64,000 bases of DNA from Oryzias latipes (GCF_002234675.1 NC_019870.2:3988985-4052984), one strand, 5' to 3'; counted from the first letter of the stretch, positions 34,800-47,335 are shown. The notes: generated from the sequence alone by a model not told the origin. Translations and numbers: made by a program.

Positions 34800-36795
34800 C
34801 TCAAATGTTCTTCATAAACCTCAATATATATTCCTTTTTTTTTTTTAAGAATTTGTGGACATTTTAATAATACATAGACTTGTTTATTTAGAGGTTCGTG
34901 CCACCATGTGACATATTTGCTTTAATGCCATTGGTTGTTGTTTTCTTTGTGCCCTTCTCAGGAGAATATTGTCAGCAGTTTTTGAACTCTTCTTTGTACC
35001 AAAAGTCTTCCACAACTGTTTTTAGTGAAGTGGTTTGAAAAGGAGTTTCTCATTCACAGTTCCCTCCCACATTTCTGCTGTCAGCCAGAGGATTAGCCTT
35101 TTCATCCTTCACATAATACATCTCTATTATCTGCTGCAGCCATTTAGAAAAAAACAAAAACAGATTTAGATCAAATGAAACCCAATGTGCATGGATGCGC
35201 TGCGGTAACGTTCTGAAAGTCCTCTGGTCTTGTCTGGTTGGTCTGAGTGAGTTCTGGTGAGGTTTGACAGCTGCCATGATTAATGATGACAGACTGTGGA
35301 GCTGCTCATTCATTCCATGACAAGCATTTAACCTCTTAATTAGCCCCAACCAGCGCAGAGGAAAAGGTTGAAAACGTTGTCCTCTTTAGCCTGAGCGTAT
35401 CCGTTGTTGTTCCGTTTTGTCCCCAAGATTATTAAAATCATTGAGCTCACTCGTAAATTGCGACCATCTGCCCCAATATTTTCTCCGACTTGTATCTAAG
35501 TTACAGTTCGCAAGCTGCTTCCCAGAAACTGACTCCTCTGCTTTCATTTTGTCCGCTCTCCAACTTTATCACTTCATCCATCATCCTGCTATGAGTGCTT
35601 TTCAAGTACTCCAAAAATAAAGCGGACACAGATGTCAGCCACGCTATGTACTGATGTTTCTAAACCGCCATAAACCCATCACTTACATCCACCCACAGGC
35701 AGGGAGAAACCTTCAAAACACGCTTATCTCACCCACAGAAAAGCAGCCCGTTGACTCATTCCCATCCAAGCTTTAAACGATCAACCAGGTATTTTCTAAC
35801 ATTTTTGCACAGAATCGTTTGGACATTTTCTTGTATTGTGTTGTTCTCAAGACAGGACAACAAAGAAATCCTAGTGGCGTAGAAGAGGGCAAAGCAAATT
35901 ATGGCTTCTCTGTAATGTGCGTGGCCTCAGCTGGTTTTGATCGGACTCACTTGTCAACCCTCATGCATCACACACCCGGTGCTTAACGGGGAAACGTGCT
36001 TTGGCGCTGACCAGCGGAGTCCTGGAGGCCAGCAGTGGCTGCCGGTGGGTTAACCACAAACAGGGGAGGTTCAGGGGGGGGGGCGGTTACACCATCCAGT
36101 GCTTTTCAGCATCTGGATCCTTGCAGCCACATTCCCCCATTCCTTTTGGTTTTTCACCCTCTTGACGAATCCAGACCGTCGTGACTTGCCGGCGTGACCC
36201 AGAGCAGACGCCACGCTGCAGACTTGGGAGGTCAAGGAAAAGCTTCCAAAGTACACACACATATGCTACAGAAATAAAAAAGAGAGGGCGAGCACAAAGC
36301 GGGCTGGAGAGGAGAAGCTTGCATGGAAATAAGCAGACATGATTACCAAAATACAGTCATTAAGGAGGAAATGTTGTTTTTGGAGTTGTCAGAATGATTA
36401 ATGATCCAGAGCAAATCTGCTTAAACGCTGTTGTTTAGTCTAACTAGGAGACCTGATCTGTGCGGCTAACGTACACAGGCATGGTTTGAAAATGTGGCTT
36501 GTTGAAATAACGAGAAAATCATTTTAAGAAAGTAAAATGGAACTTTATCATGCTGCAAAATTAGAGCATCTTTTATTAGAATTTATTGTTTCAACATGAT
36601 TTAAGAGTGGAAATCTATTTTAAATGTAAACATGGTATATCTAAGTACATAGGTTATTTTTGCATTATAATTAGAAAGGTTCAACATTTTCAAAAGATTA
36701 AATTTAGACATTAAATCACAAAGATGTGACTAAAGGTATCGCAAAAAAGTCCTTGATCTTTTGCTAATAAACGGTTCCCTTATGTAACGTGTTAC
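34800..36795. other. Intergenic, candidate regulatory blocks
   Basis: 34,900-36,480 is the longest repeat-poor stretch between the two genes, balanced in composition and without long frames. Confidence 0.3.
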
Positions 36796-36799
36796 GGGT

Positions 36800-37219
36800 T
36801 ACATTTTCAAAGTAACCCGCTATAAACAAAATCGCCAAAGTAAACTTAAAGATGTTTTTATGGCTAACTCCTCACTGCACACTTTATATATTTTTCTCTG
36901 ACAGACATTAGTATTTTTATACTTTTCTCTCTTGTTTAAACTCTCAAAGTTCAAACCTTCATTAAAAAAAACGAGTCCAGTTTTATGGAATGTAAACAAA
37001 GATCTGATCCTGATCGAAAATTTGTGTAAATGTGGCAAACTGAACGCATTCTGGACAAGAGACACGGCACAGGATTGATTGACAAGGTCAACAGTCAATC
37101 AGGTCGCAGGACCTAGTGCAAAGTTAAAATTAAAAAGTATACAAGATTGCATTGAAAACAAATTGCCAAAACAGTGAGACTGTGGAAGGTGAACCGCGAT
37201 CCAGCGAGGGACCACTGTA
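36800..37219 (-). mobile_element. Family J hAT-like element, copy 1
   Basis: The right end, read in reverse, is TACAGTGGTCCCTCGCTGG then ATCGCGGTTCACC, a known vertebrate hAT-type end. The body matches 42.9-43.5 kb in reverse (AACGCATTCT, GACAAGGTCAACAG, AACTCCTCACT). Confidence 0.55.
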
Positions 37220-37449
37220 CATGACACATGTTAGCATCTTAAGCTAATAGCAAGTGTTTTAGTCGTTATAATGTGCTACTGTTTGTTTTTTCTTGATTCA
37301 TCACAATTCACTTTACATATGAAAACAATTGTAAATAAAAAAATTCAAAATCTCCATTGGGAATTCTAAGGGGTGTCCAGTTTAAGTCAATGTACAGATG
37401 CGATCAGAGGTCCTGCGAAACGTTGGAGCGTTGGGCGCGACGCAGTTCT

Positions 37450-37668
37450 TTAACCCTGGGGCTATCCTAGGCACTTTAACATTGGGAGTTGGGTCATCTA
37501 GACCCACTAGACAGTCCTCTGAACCTTTTTTCTTCAATGATTTGTGATCTTCACTGGTGTCCATGGATTACATGAAATCTTTCCACCTTTATCCACCTTT
37601 GTCATGGTGGGGAGAACACCTCAATGGAAGGGGAGGGGGGGGGTCATCTAAGATAGCACAAGGGTTAA
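37450..37668 (-). mobile_element. Family B TTAA-flanked MITE, copy 2
   Basis: About 210 bases with TTAA on both sides (37,450-37,453 and 37,665-37,668) and ends CCCTGGGGCTATCCTAGG and GATAGCACAAGGG. Confidence 0.8.
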
Positions 37669-37669
37669 G

Positions 37670-39575
37670 TATGTTCTCCATGCCCACAAGACATACCTGA
37701 CCCTTACAGACCAAAGTTAAGCCCAACTCCTAACCCTGTGCACCACGAATGGTGATACGTGATACGTGGGGAAAATTTCATCACACGGTGCAGTGTTTCC
37801 ACTTTAAGTATCTGAACATTGTCAAAGCTTCACGTTGTGTCAACCAATCAGGAGCTCAGATTTGGTAGTGCAGTGTTCAGAGTCCAGAATGGAGGAGAAT
37901 CCGATCCTAAGTCGTTAGTACTCCTTCCAAACTTTAAGCTTTTCTTATTTGCATCAAAACAATAATAAAAATGTTTCCCAATTTAATTTCTTTTACATTT
38001 TTCTTTCGTCTTCGCACTCCGAGTGTGGAACAGCATCTTGTCAAACTGAAGACACTTTTTAGACGACTGTCGAGCAGCGAAAATTGCTGATCATCAAAAC
38101 AAAGGTGAAGGATTGGAATTTGCTGCGCTAATCGCGATCGGTGTAAGCATAGCATTGATCATGATATAATATTAGCCTTTAGGCTAACATTAGCATCTTC
38201 TATAAGCTAAAGAATAACTTGATTTTCAGGATTATAAAGAATTTCTTGGCTGGACAAATACCTTAACCTCCAAAAAATGACTAAATACTATTAGGCCATA
38301 CAAAGTGACGAAGTGGATCAAAATAATTTGTATTTTCCTGTCTGGAAGCTATTATAATAACATTTACTATTAAGCTAACATTTTTTAAAGTTCTGATGCT
38401 TTGAAAGTTAGCCTCAAATTTATATCCTATGAAGGAAAAAAGTTTTTTTTATGTTTCAATGTTTCAAAATAAATGTGATTATTTAAACATTTTTGCATTA
38501 ATTTTGATCGTCCCTGAATTTGTTTAGCTTCTCATCCCTAAAAACCCACGGGGTCAAATTTGGCCCAATGTTTTTTTTTCTTTTTTCTTTTTTCTTCTTT
38601 CTTTCAATTTTTCATTTCATATATTTTTTTGGCTGCTGTTAACTGCTGCCTCCCAAACAAACAAAGCCCAAATGTGTTTGATTAACTTTGTTGGGTTCTC
38701 CAGGGTTAAAAACAAAACTTTCAACAAAACTAGTTTAATTTAGTTACTTTTTTTTAGCATTTTAATATTTTTGGAACAACGATATTATTGTTTTTGCTTT
38801 TAAACAAATAGTAAACAAATCAAAATGTATTATTTTAAAAACATAAACGCATACAGCCTTTTTATAGAGATATAAAACAGAACTGATTCCCAAAATTGAT
38901 TTATAAAAAAGGTAAAATACAAGACTACTTTTTATTAGAGAGAAAAAATCATTTTTTTAATCATCAGTGTTTGAAGTAAAGCAAATGTGAAAAATCACCT
39001 GCTGGTTTTCTTGATGCACCACATTCATTGAAGCTGCATGTTATTACTGCAATGGATCACCTATAGGATGTGTCAACACATTCAGGAAAATCTTGTGAGT
39101 CCGTCAGTCCGCACAGGCATGAAAGCCTTAGAAATTCCAGATGCTCTTGAAGTTTTATGAGGAGGATAAGAAATCCTGTGCCAGGACTTGGCGATTTAGA
39201 ATCTGTGAATGCGGAGGTCGCGTCAGATTCTCATTTCCGCTGGCTTTTGTCAAATCACAAGCATCTGGAAAGCTGGATGACACCATGTCAGAGGATGGAG
39301 ACAGAATGAAAGGCCATCTTAGCTCTTCCCTTCTGGGCCTTTTGAGTCTTAGCGGGTTTGACGTGAGGGAATCTTCTTTGCCTTGAGGATGACATACGAT
39401 CGTGGGAAACTGTAGCTGAATTACCAGCAAAGGTGCTTACAACTGTTGTGAGCATGAATCATCGTCCGTGAAATAGCAGTTTGACAGTCTTCTTAACTCG
39501 AGGGCCATTGACATGCTTTTCTAGAGTTTCCAAAGCTTTAGTTCATAGATATCAAAGCTTTAGTTCATCTGCCAA
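37670..39575. other. Intergenic, mostly AT-rich
   Basis: 37,840-37,900 (CCAATCAGGAGCTCAG, ATTTGGTAGTGCAGTG) resembles part of the family H interior. 39,000-39,480 is balanced. Confidence 0.3.
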
Positions 39576-39577
39576 AT

Positions 39578-39718
39578 TTAAAGACCCGCTCCGATCATCT
39601 TTTGATCTATTGTCAAATCGTTCCCAGGGGCCTTTTAACTATGATTAAATCCAAAAACGTGTGTCGTTTTCTAGGGCATAGTTTCTGTAGAGCGGCAGTG
39701 GTTCATTAGAAATTCATT
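39578..39718 (+). mobile_element. Family A fragment, copy 4
   Basis: The left 140 bases only: AAAGACCCGCTCCGATCATC to GGTTCATTAGAAATTCATT. Confidence 0.65.
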
Positions 39719-40214
39719 CGTAATCAGAAACAAACTTTGTAACACTGTAACAAACTTTTCTCAGAATCCTCCCGGTTGTCTCAAACCCGTCTCAAACCAT
39801 TCTCAAGTATGTTTCGTTGAGTCAGAAAGTGCAGAAATGTGAGACGACTTTGTGAGTGGTTATTGACCTCCACAGAGCAAAATTTTAACTTAGTGCAAAT
39901 AAAATGACAATCTAGAATTCATCCACACATTTCTTGGACGTAAGTGCAGAATTCACATACATTTTTGCTAAAAAATGTAGAAAAAGGACCAAGCCGGTCT
40001 GTAACATTTTTTGCAAAAACCACATCAAGGAAGTTTTAGAATTCCTTAACATACTTACGAATTCCTTCCCAAGCTCTAGGGTCACAAAAGGACAACAGCG
40101 CTCACAATGTTTGTTATTGCTGGTGTCTCTAGTCCCTTAAGACGAAGTCGAAGACACAAACAGCAATCATTCATTTCTCCTCTATGAATTAAAAAGCACA
40201 CTGTCCATACAACA

Positions 40215-40470
40215 CTACCGAATCAGAGTCCTTGACTGATCAAAGTTCAACCTGACTTAATTTTCAACGTGCATTCAATGGACCCGTAGCTTTTTATGTT
40301 AGAGCCCAAAAATGGTTTTAGAAATGTACATAGCTACATGTGAACGCAAGAGTTTTAAACGCAGAAGCATGAAACCATGAAACCCGCTCACGCGTGTTTA
40401 TATAGATTTTTCATTGAAAGTAGTCTTTTGAACGCACGTTGCTGAGGGAGATGTGAATGTAACTTTATGC
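40215..40470. mobile_element. Family H short DNA transposon, copy 1
   Basis: It ends in TTTTGAACGCACGTTGCTGA and contains AAACGCAGAAGCATG. The reverse complement matches the left end of the element in gramd2b intron 4. Confidence 0.5.
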
Positions 40471-40609
40471 AAAATGCAAGCAAGGGTAAATAAGAATGAA
40501 GTTAGTGAGACGCAGGCGGGTCATACAGAGTTTCCAACTTTTCAGACCCCGGTAGTGCTTCTCGCCTCTGTATGCACTGCACTCTTCCTCACGACTTGAC
40601 TGTGGCATA

Positions 40610-40870
40610 AGGCCAACTTAACAGCATCACCCTAATGTCAGTAGTGCTTGGGATCTTAACCTATGTCAACGTGATAATGGTACGTTCCATTTTCATGACG
40701 GTGAGGTGGCCGGAAAAGCCTCAAGGGAACTGTCAGGCACACCTTAAGACCCTTAAGAAGAACCTCTACGGGCCCGGACAACCCAACAACCCAAAAGCAC
40801 CAGTACGCCCCCCCACCCCCCATACATCTTCATGAGACTAAGGCTTCACGCCCCACCAAGGGTGTTTTAG
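40610..40870 (+). repeat. Family I repeat, copy 2 (partial)
   Basis: AACAGCATCACCCTAATGTC, GATAATGGTACGTTCCATTT, AAGGGAACTGTCAGGCACAC and CCCTTAAGAAG follow the same order as copy 1. The left half is missing. Confidence 0.55.
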
Positions 40871-40874
40871 AAAC

Positions 40875-41242
40875 ACCAGGCTTTGTTGATAGGACCCAAA
40901 GATCTTCCAGAACCGATTTGTCTTGTTGACCAAACGAATGCTGCAGCTTTCAGGAGTTGAAGGCGGGTTCGAGACCGAACTGTTAGCAGACGGTCTCCAT
41001 GGTTAAAGGAAGCTGTGTAAGGACTGTTGCGGAGGGGGGGTCTGACAAATGAGTGACACAAACAGTGAGGGAGTTGGACAGATGAGAGCCATAGGTGCTG
41101 GGAGTGTGGGAGTGGGGGCGTGTGGGGGTCAACACATCGGCCGTGCATTGAGTGTGGCCCAGCAGCTGTATGCATGGGGGAGCCTTGGCCTCCTGCTCTG
41201 CATGTCAGGGGCCGTGATTAATGACCTGCAGGCCCTGCTCTT

Positions 41243-41277
<35 letters not shown>

Positions 41278-42055
41278 TTCCGTCTGCCCCGCAGAAGTCA
41301 CTGCAGCCACAGCTTGTTCAGATAATGGACAAGCCAAGGATGGGCAGGCGCAGAGCACTTATGCAGGCAGACGTGAGACGAGAGCAATTTTCCTCTTACA
41401 AAACACGCTTTTGCAGGGCTCTATGTAATTTCAGGACGAGAGCGATGATTTCTTAGATTACTGTGTGCCTGTGCAGTGTCAAGGCGGAGAGGGCGCCGTG
41501 CCTGCGTTCTGGTTCCCAGCTTGTCAGGCAGCTGTCGAGAATTGATTTATGACCACTAGACTCCAACCTGTCTTCACTGCCAGTTTGGTATTGTTGCAAC
41601 TGACAGCTAATGAGGCCAGACATGCTTTCAAGCAGAGCACTTAACAGGACTTCAATCTTCCCCCGTCACAAGGACCATTTTTGCACACACTCCTTTGCAC
41701 AGCAATCTCCTTTCTCTGTGCTTTCCTTGTTTTCTGTCTTTTTGCGGCAGCATATGTGACAAACTCTGGAAAAGCCTCTGCTGACAGAAGGAGACGTTTC
41801 GGAGAGAAAAAGGCAAAAGAAAGGGACGATCTGTCGCCCTAAAACATACAGGAACTTGCTTTATTTTGTTTATTCATCAGCTCTTTCCATTATGTTGTCA
41901 GTTCGCAAAATATGCCCCAAATGCTACGTTTATTTCACTAGTTTTCTAAATTTAACCAGTATAAACACGTTTGCCTGATTTAGAAAATGATTCGAGATCA
42001 AATTGTTAGCTTTGTGAAGATCTTTCTGCACGTCTCATGCATTTTGCTGTACATG
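40875..42055. other. Intergenic, candidate regulatory block
   Basis: GC-richer around 41,030-41,720, with GGGCCGTGATTAATGACCTG beside the 34-base C run. The 135-codon frame across it is a product of the C run. Confidence 0.3.
41244..41277. repeat. C run (34)
   Basis: Longest homopolymer in the window. It interrupts an otherwise single-copy-looking stretch, and its length is likely to be unreliable in assembly. Confidence 0.9.
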
Positions 42056-42057
42056 TG

Positions 42058-42165
42058 TGGTCATCCACCTTTCGGCACATACCCTCAGGGGTCGCCACAG
42101 TGGTTTGGCAGAGATTTTTACGCCAGACTGTATTTTCTTTGGGCTGGGGACCGCCACAGGGAGAT
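42058..42165 (-). mobile_element. Degenerate copy of the RTE-tail SINE
   Basis: TTTCGGCACATACCCTCAGG, GGTCGCCACAGTGG and ATTTTTACGCCAGACTG parallel the 59.9-kb SINE's tail and middle in the same orientation, with many substitutions. Confidence 0.6.
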
Positions 42166-42345
42166 ATAAAATCCAGCCTGTAATGTTTGAGAGAAAAAAG
42201 CCGTTTAATGATAAGATCAGCGGTGGTAGTATCATGGTTTGGGCATGTCCGACTTCAGTTTTGGCTCCAAAACGGACAGATGCTTTTTTGAAGGAAGGCA
42301 TCTCCACACCAAACAGAATAATGTTTCTGCAACCAAAATGAGTTT
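42166..42345 (+). mobile_element. Tc1/mariner-like transposase fossil
   Basis: A short translated stretch ISGGSIMVWACPTS resembles the GGGSVMVWG block of Tc1-type transposases. There is no complete transposase or clear terminal repeat. It is directly next to the SINE fossil. Confidence 0.5.
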
Positions 42346-42624
42346 GGTTCAAGAAACGAGTATATAGGAAGTGTTCTGGGAAAAAAGGTAGATTTTTCAA
42401 AGTAAAATACATCATAAAACTCTTCATATTTCAGTCCTAACTTTGCCTATGTGACCAGTTTATTATAGAGAATTTTGGTTAAGATAAAATTGACAAAGTT
42501 TATAAGAATTAAACCTGAAGGTGTGTTTAGCAGGCGACGCCTTCAGTAACTTGGATAACTCCACTTCTTCTTTTTGCTGAGTTTGTTGTGAAACGACATG
42601 CACAGGGGTAAAATGAAAACATTT

Positions 42625-43540
42625 AAACATTTGATTGATTGCTATGAGAGAAACTACCCACCGTTTATCACATTATGGTAAAGTTGTAAAACTTGGAACT
42701 TTTTTCACCCTAACTAAGGTGAAAAAAGTCACGCTCCAATTCAAACACACAGAACCGCCAATCATCAGGACTTGTGAAACCACCAGGAGTAATGTGGGTC
42801 TTGCCCAAGAAGTAGTTCCTGAATGCTGCAAATTTGTAAATATATCTGCACAACGAATGGCCTATGACATGTTGTATATTATAAATCGTACATTGTTTAC
42901 TCGTTCATCTTTTGCAGTCTCGCTGTTGCTTTTTCTTTTTTTTTGTTTTGTTTTTACAAAGTTCTGCATCCTGATTGGCTGTTGACCTTGTCAACTAATT
43001 TCCTCCATGCCGTGTTGCTGGTGCAGAATGCGTTCAGTTTTTCACATTTACATAAATATTTGATCGCGAACTGATCTTCAAAGTAATTTTTCTGCAAAGG
43101 TTTGAACTCCGGGAAGTGTTTAAACCATTGACTATATTTAAGATCTGGACTTAGTCAGTGTTACGTCACCCACAGAAAACGACTTACTCATGGCTCCAAC
43201 GACATGAAGTCAATTCAGTCGTGTTAAAAAAAGGTATCGGAGCAAGAAAGCTTATCTGACCAATAGAATGATGAGTAACAGATGTTTATTTCACTATAGA
43301 AGTCTATGGGATTTTGGCTTCTTGGAGCCAATGGGTACTTCCTGTTTGGAACGCCAAGGCGGAGGGAGTTGCTTAGTTCAGTTCTCATTTACAGTCAATG
43401 GGACAGAAAACAGGAAAAAAAAATTGTGAAAATGTTCGTGTCTGTCTGCGAAAAGTATATATATGTGTAGTGAGGAGTTTTAAAGCCTCAAAACATCTAG
43501 AATTACGAGTTCTTTTTAGAACGTAACACCTGCATCAAAT
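42625..43540 (+). mobile_element. Family J copy 2, split by family E
   Basis: GCAGAATGCGTTCAGTTTTT and GTTGACCTTGTCAACTAATT lie before the family E insertion, and GTGTAGTGAGGAGTTTTAAA after it. Together they match copy 1 in the opposite orientation. The left boundary is uncertain. Confidence 0.5.
43125..43401. mobile_element. Family E, copy 3 (internally deleted), nested in family J
   Basis: Ends CCATTGACTATATTTAAG and ATTTACAGTCAATGG. Internal GTTACGTCACCCACAGAAAA and CTTCCTGTTTGGAACGCC. Confidence 0.7.
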
Positions 43541-44156
43541 GAACGAACACTGTAAAATCAAAGTATTTTTGTTGGTTAGAAAAAAAATAAAAGATTTTTG
43601 GTAGCATTTACTTCAAAAGTACTACAGTATTTTTTATTCTATAAGTCCCTCTGTAGTAAAAGTCGGAGATGCAAAAAAGAAAGTATAATGAAGAGGAAAA
43701 CATAATAAGTTGCACTGGAGTATAAATAAAGAAATGTATTTATTAAAATACAGGAAACGAGAACAGACATTTTATTTTGGAAGGCAAATAACAACAAACA
43801 AGATAACATTATTAGACTGAATATTTGCACCTTTCACGATCATAACCTTATTTTCCTTCATGAAACATAGGAGGCATTGAACAAGTGTCCATTAGTGCAA
43901 CATGTAAACAATTATTCAGATTACCATAGCATAAAGAACTCTTTATGTCCCGTCAAATCACTAAATCTGTTGAATTCTTCATCCTCTGTACCGCTTTGAA
44001 ACAATTGTGCCAAGCTGGGGTAAACTGAGTGGCAGTTCTTCTTGTGCCAAGCAGTCAGTAGCAAATACTGATACTCACACCTACAGTGCCCTCTAGTGGT
44101 TGTTAGTGGGAAATTAGCAAAAATATAAGAAATTAGCAAAAATATGAACCTACCTA

Positions 44157-44158
44157 CC

Positions 44159-44216
<58 letters not shown>
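44157..44216. repeat. (CTGT)n microsatellite
   Basis: About fourteen clean CTGT units, followed by three to four TAGC/TAGT units. Confidence 0.95.
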
Positions 44217-44889
44217 GCTAGCTAGTTAGTTAGCCAGTTTGGCCAGCCGTTTTACTTTTTATGTTACAAAAAATAATCCAGAATTTTTATTAGTGTTTCT
44301 CTTTTTTAAGAAAAAATAGTTTCAAGCTTTTTTTTTGTTGTATTTAATTGGGATTTGAACTTCAATTCTTACTTGCAACACACTGAGAGTTCAAATAAGT
44401 TCCGTTTCATTTTAATTGAAATATTTGTCCTCTTGGGGATGGATGACCTCGGCATGTCATGGTTCCCATCAGACCTGAAAGAGAGAGGCAACACTTTCCC
44501 AAATGTCAAAGTTTATGAGGTGAGAAGACCCGTAGGGCTGATCTGAGCCTCACAGTTTCCAGCAGAAGCCAGGTGACAACGTTCCCTCACCGATTTCAGA
44601 ACTTGCAGCGTGCCGTGCATCACTTTCAGGGCTCATAGTTATTGGAATGCTTGTTTTTGTGCAAAAGTCAATGAAGCTGACCTGATCAAATTAAGTAGAC
44701 ACACTCAATCCTGGCGTCTCCATCTCCTCTGTGGTATCTCATCACTCACAGAGCCTCTGGCAGCTCTCCCACCTTTAGGCCTCACTTCCCTGTCAGCCAT
44801 GATTAATAGCGGCCATCCTTTTGTGTCCTTAATAACAGGGCTTGTGCTTTAGTTTAAATGACGCAGCAGCGCCTCCTGCAGGCAGAGGA
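44217..44889. other. Intergenic, candidate regulatory block
   Basis: 44,430-44,880 is balanced and repeat-free, with CAGCCATGATTAATAGCGGC, which resembles homeodomain-site-rich conserved elements. Confidence 0.3.
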
Positions 44890-45180
44890 GTATGGAGTGA
44901 TATTTATGTCACCCATTGCACACAAAACTTTCCAAGTTGCAAATAAAACTACTAATTATTTGCTTTCAAATAATTTTTCTTTGCTTTCAATTTTTTATTT
45001 CATTTTTTTTTGCTTTCAATGTTTTTTGTTTTCATAAAATATTTTTTCTTTTGCAACACAAATTTTTTTCGCATGCCTTGTATCTCATCTTGCTTTTTTT
45101 TCTATCTTTGATTTTGCTCTCATAAGTCTCAGTTTAGCGTGATATAGCTGCCATCAAACAGCCTGCTGATTGGTCTAAAC
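44890..45180 (+). repeat. Large inverted duplication, left arm
   Basis: GGAGTGATATTTATGT, CGCATGCCTTGTATCTCATC, GCTCTCATAAGTCTCAGTTT and TGCCATCAAACAGCCTGC match the right arm at 46,640-46,918 in reverse complement over about 270 bases. Confidence 0.75.
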
Positions 45181-45216
45181 AATCAGCCGTCTCGTATTGT
45201 GGTTGGAGGCAGACAT

Positions 45217-45835
45217 GGGTTGTGTCCGAATTCCTTCCCTACTCACTATATAGTGCATTTCCCATTTTGTAGTGCTGTCCAAAACTACAATTCCAAGATC
45301 AAATGCCCTGGAAATTTTCTTGTAGTCTCTGCGAAAAACCAGTGTGTATAGATGCCCACTAGATTGGCGAATGTAGACCACAATGCCTTGCATAGGAACA
45401 ATTTTTACCACAAAATGTATTCAAATGTATTTTTTAAATAAATCATCAACGTTTTTATCTAAATAATCATCGCGAAACGCTTTTACTTTGGGAAATCAAT
45501 GACATCATATCCACCGTTTAACCCTTGTGCTATCCTATGGGGTCAAGATGACCATTTATGTGTTATCCCTACCATGATAAAGGTGGAGAGGATTTCGTGT
45601 AATCAATGGATACCAGTGAAGATCACAAATCATTGAAGAAAAAAAGGTTCAGCGCACTGTCTAGTGGGGTCTAGATGACCCCACTACCAATATCAAAGTG
45701 CTTAGGATAGCACAAGGGTTAAAAAAAGAAATAAAAAGTAGTGAGCATGGTGTCTGAATTGCTTTTAACATTCAGGGCACTACATTGTGCCGTTCTATAT
45801 AGTTTTTTTTACAGTTAGGGATTAGGGTGGAACAC
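45217..45835. mobile_element. Family C short DNA transposon, split by family B
   Basis: It starts GTGTCCGAATTCCTTCCC, ACTCACTATATAGTGC and resumes after the family B insertion with AAAAAGTAGTGAGCATGGTG and GTGTCTGAATTGC, ending CAGTTAGGGATTAGGGTGG. Confidence 0.7.
45518..45722 (+). mobile_element. Family B TTAA-flanked MITE, copy 3, nested in family C
   Basis: TTAA at 45,518 and 45,719, with ends CCCTTGTGCTATCCTATGG and GGATAGCACAAGGG. Family C sequence continues on both sides. Confidence 0.85.
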
Positions 45836-45839
45836 TGCC

Positions 45840-46639
45840 ATGGACTTTGGATCAGTTCTGTTCAAACGGGATTCTGCCAGTTTCAACCATTCTGGCCCAT
45901 TTCTCTAAGAATAAATCCCAGAAGGAGCAGCAAAGCCACTAAAATAAAACAGAGTTTTGCATTTACTTTGATAGTGTAGTGAACAGTGTGTTTAAAATGT
46001 CTGAAGCAGAATAAAAACATCTGAGCTCCGACTCCATCCAGCCGGAAGTTGTATTTAATTATGATTAAGATTTGTATCTGAACTGTTGTATTTTCATCAA
46101 TAAATGTTGAAATATGAAGCTTTTTTTTTAGTTTGGGCAAAAGCATGTGCGTTCTTAAAAAAAAAAAAACTACTGTGAAAATTAAAATAAAAGTAAAAAA
46201 TGCTTCCTCTGTTAAATACATTAAGTCCACTTTGGTGAGCCATAATTGTTTTTCTTATTACTGCTGTTATTCTATTCCAAAACATTTGTGCAGCATAAAA
46301 TAATTCTCTCTCTCTCTTTTTTTTAAACAGATCTCAAAGAAAATCAAACTTTTTACCAATATTTTGCTCCGGAGGATTCACAGATTACACAGGGGCCTGT
46401 TGATTTAATGTCAGAAGATAAACTTTCGGTTTTAATTTACAGTTTCAGGAGATCCTCAGCCATAAATTCCCAAATCTGACTACGGTAAATAAAAAATAAT
46501 CAATGCTGGTATGAATTATTTTTAAAATGATTAAATAGGAAATTTTCTTCAGCCAGAGAGACAAAATCGTGGGTAAAAAGAGTTGGTTTGGCCTCTGAGC
46601 CTCGGTAGCAGAAACCATGTTAGATAAATGTGGCGATTT
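45840..46639. other. Intergenic, nothing recognised
   Basis: AT-rich interior of the large inverted duplication, to the right of the nested transposons. Confidence 0.3.
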
Positions 46640-46918
46640 GATTGGTTAGAATCTGGACCAATCTGCAGGCTGTTTGATGGCAGATATGTCACGCTAAACT
46701 GAAAGTTATGAGAGCAAAACCAAAGATAGAAAAAAAGCGAGATGAGACGCAAGGCATGCTAAACATTTGTGCTGCAAATGCACAAATATTATTAAAAGCA
46801 AAAAAAATTGAAGAAAACGTCTTTGAAAGCAAAAAAAAAAAAAGAAAGCAAAGAAAAAGTATATGAAAACAAATATTTTATTTGCAACATAAATATCACT
46901 CCATAAACTTTGACACAA
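46640..46918 (-). repeat. Large inverted duplication, right arm
   Basis: GCAGGCTGTTTGATGGCA, AACTGAAAGTTATGAGAGC, GATGAGACGCAAGGCATGC and ATAAATATCACTCC are the reverse complement of the left arm. The 1.46-kb interior holds family C with nested family B. Confidence 0.75.
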
Positions 46919-47214
46919 AATCTGAGGTTTGCACTGAATGGTGGAGAAAGTGAAGTGTTGCGTCCCTTATATTTTAAATTAATAGTATTATAAATGAATA
47001 GTATAATTTTGCAGTTGCATATTTCATCGTTTTATCATTGAATATCCCTAACGAGGAAAAAATGCATAACCAAACTGCCACAGGGGCCCCCCATTGCCAG
47101 AGAGCAGGGGGTTACAGGAGCATGGAGAATGCAAGCTTCCCCACCACACCATTAAACATAAATCTGTAAAGTTATTGCTCAGAGTTTAGTGAATTCAGTT
47201 TAGAATCCTTCTAT

Positions 47215-47335
47215 TGAATTGTGTGTGTTCATGATCCTTTTGATTTTATGTTTTACCCTATGTCTATCTGCACAAAGCCCATCGAGATGACTGTTGTTGT
47301 GATTTTGGGCTATACAAATAAAATTGAATTGAATA
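47215..47335 (+). mobile_element. Retroposon 3' tail fragment
   Basis: AAAGCCCATCGAGATGACTG, TTGTGATTTTGGGCTATACA and AAATAAAATTGAATTG are the plus-strand counterpart of the element at 8,894. It lies just upstream of the gramd2b promoter. Confidence 0.6.

Noticed and set aside
41049..41456. 135-codon frame at 41 kb
   Set aside because: It is held open by the 34-base C run (a proline stretch) and has no family resemblance or splice context.
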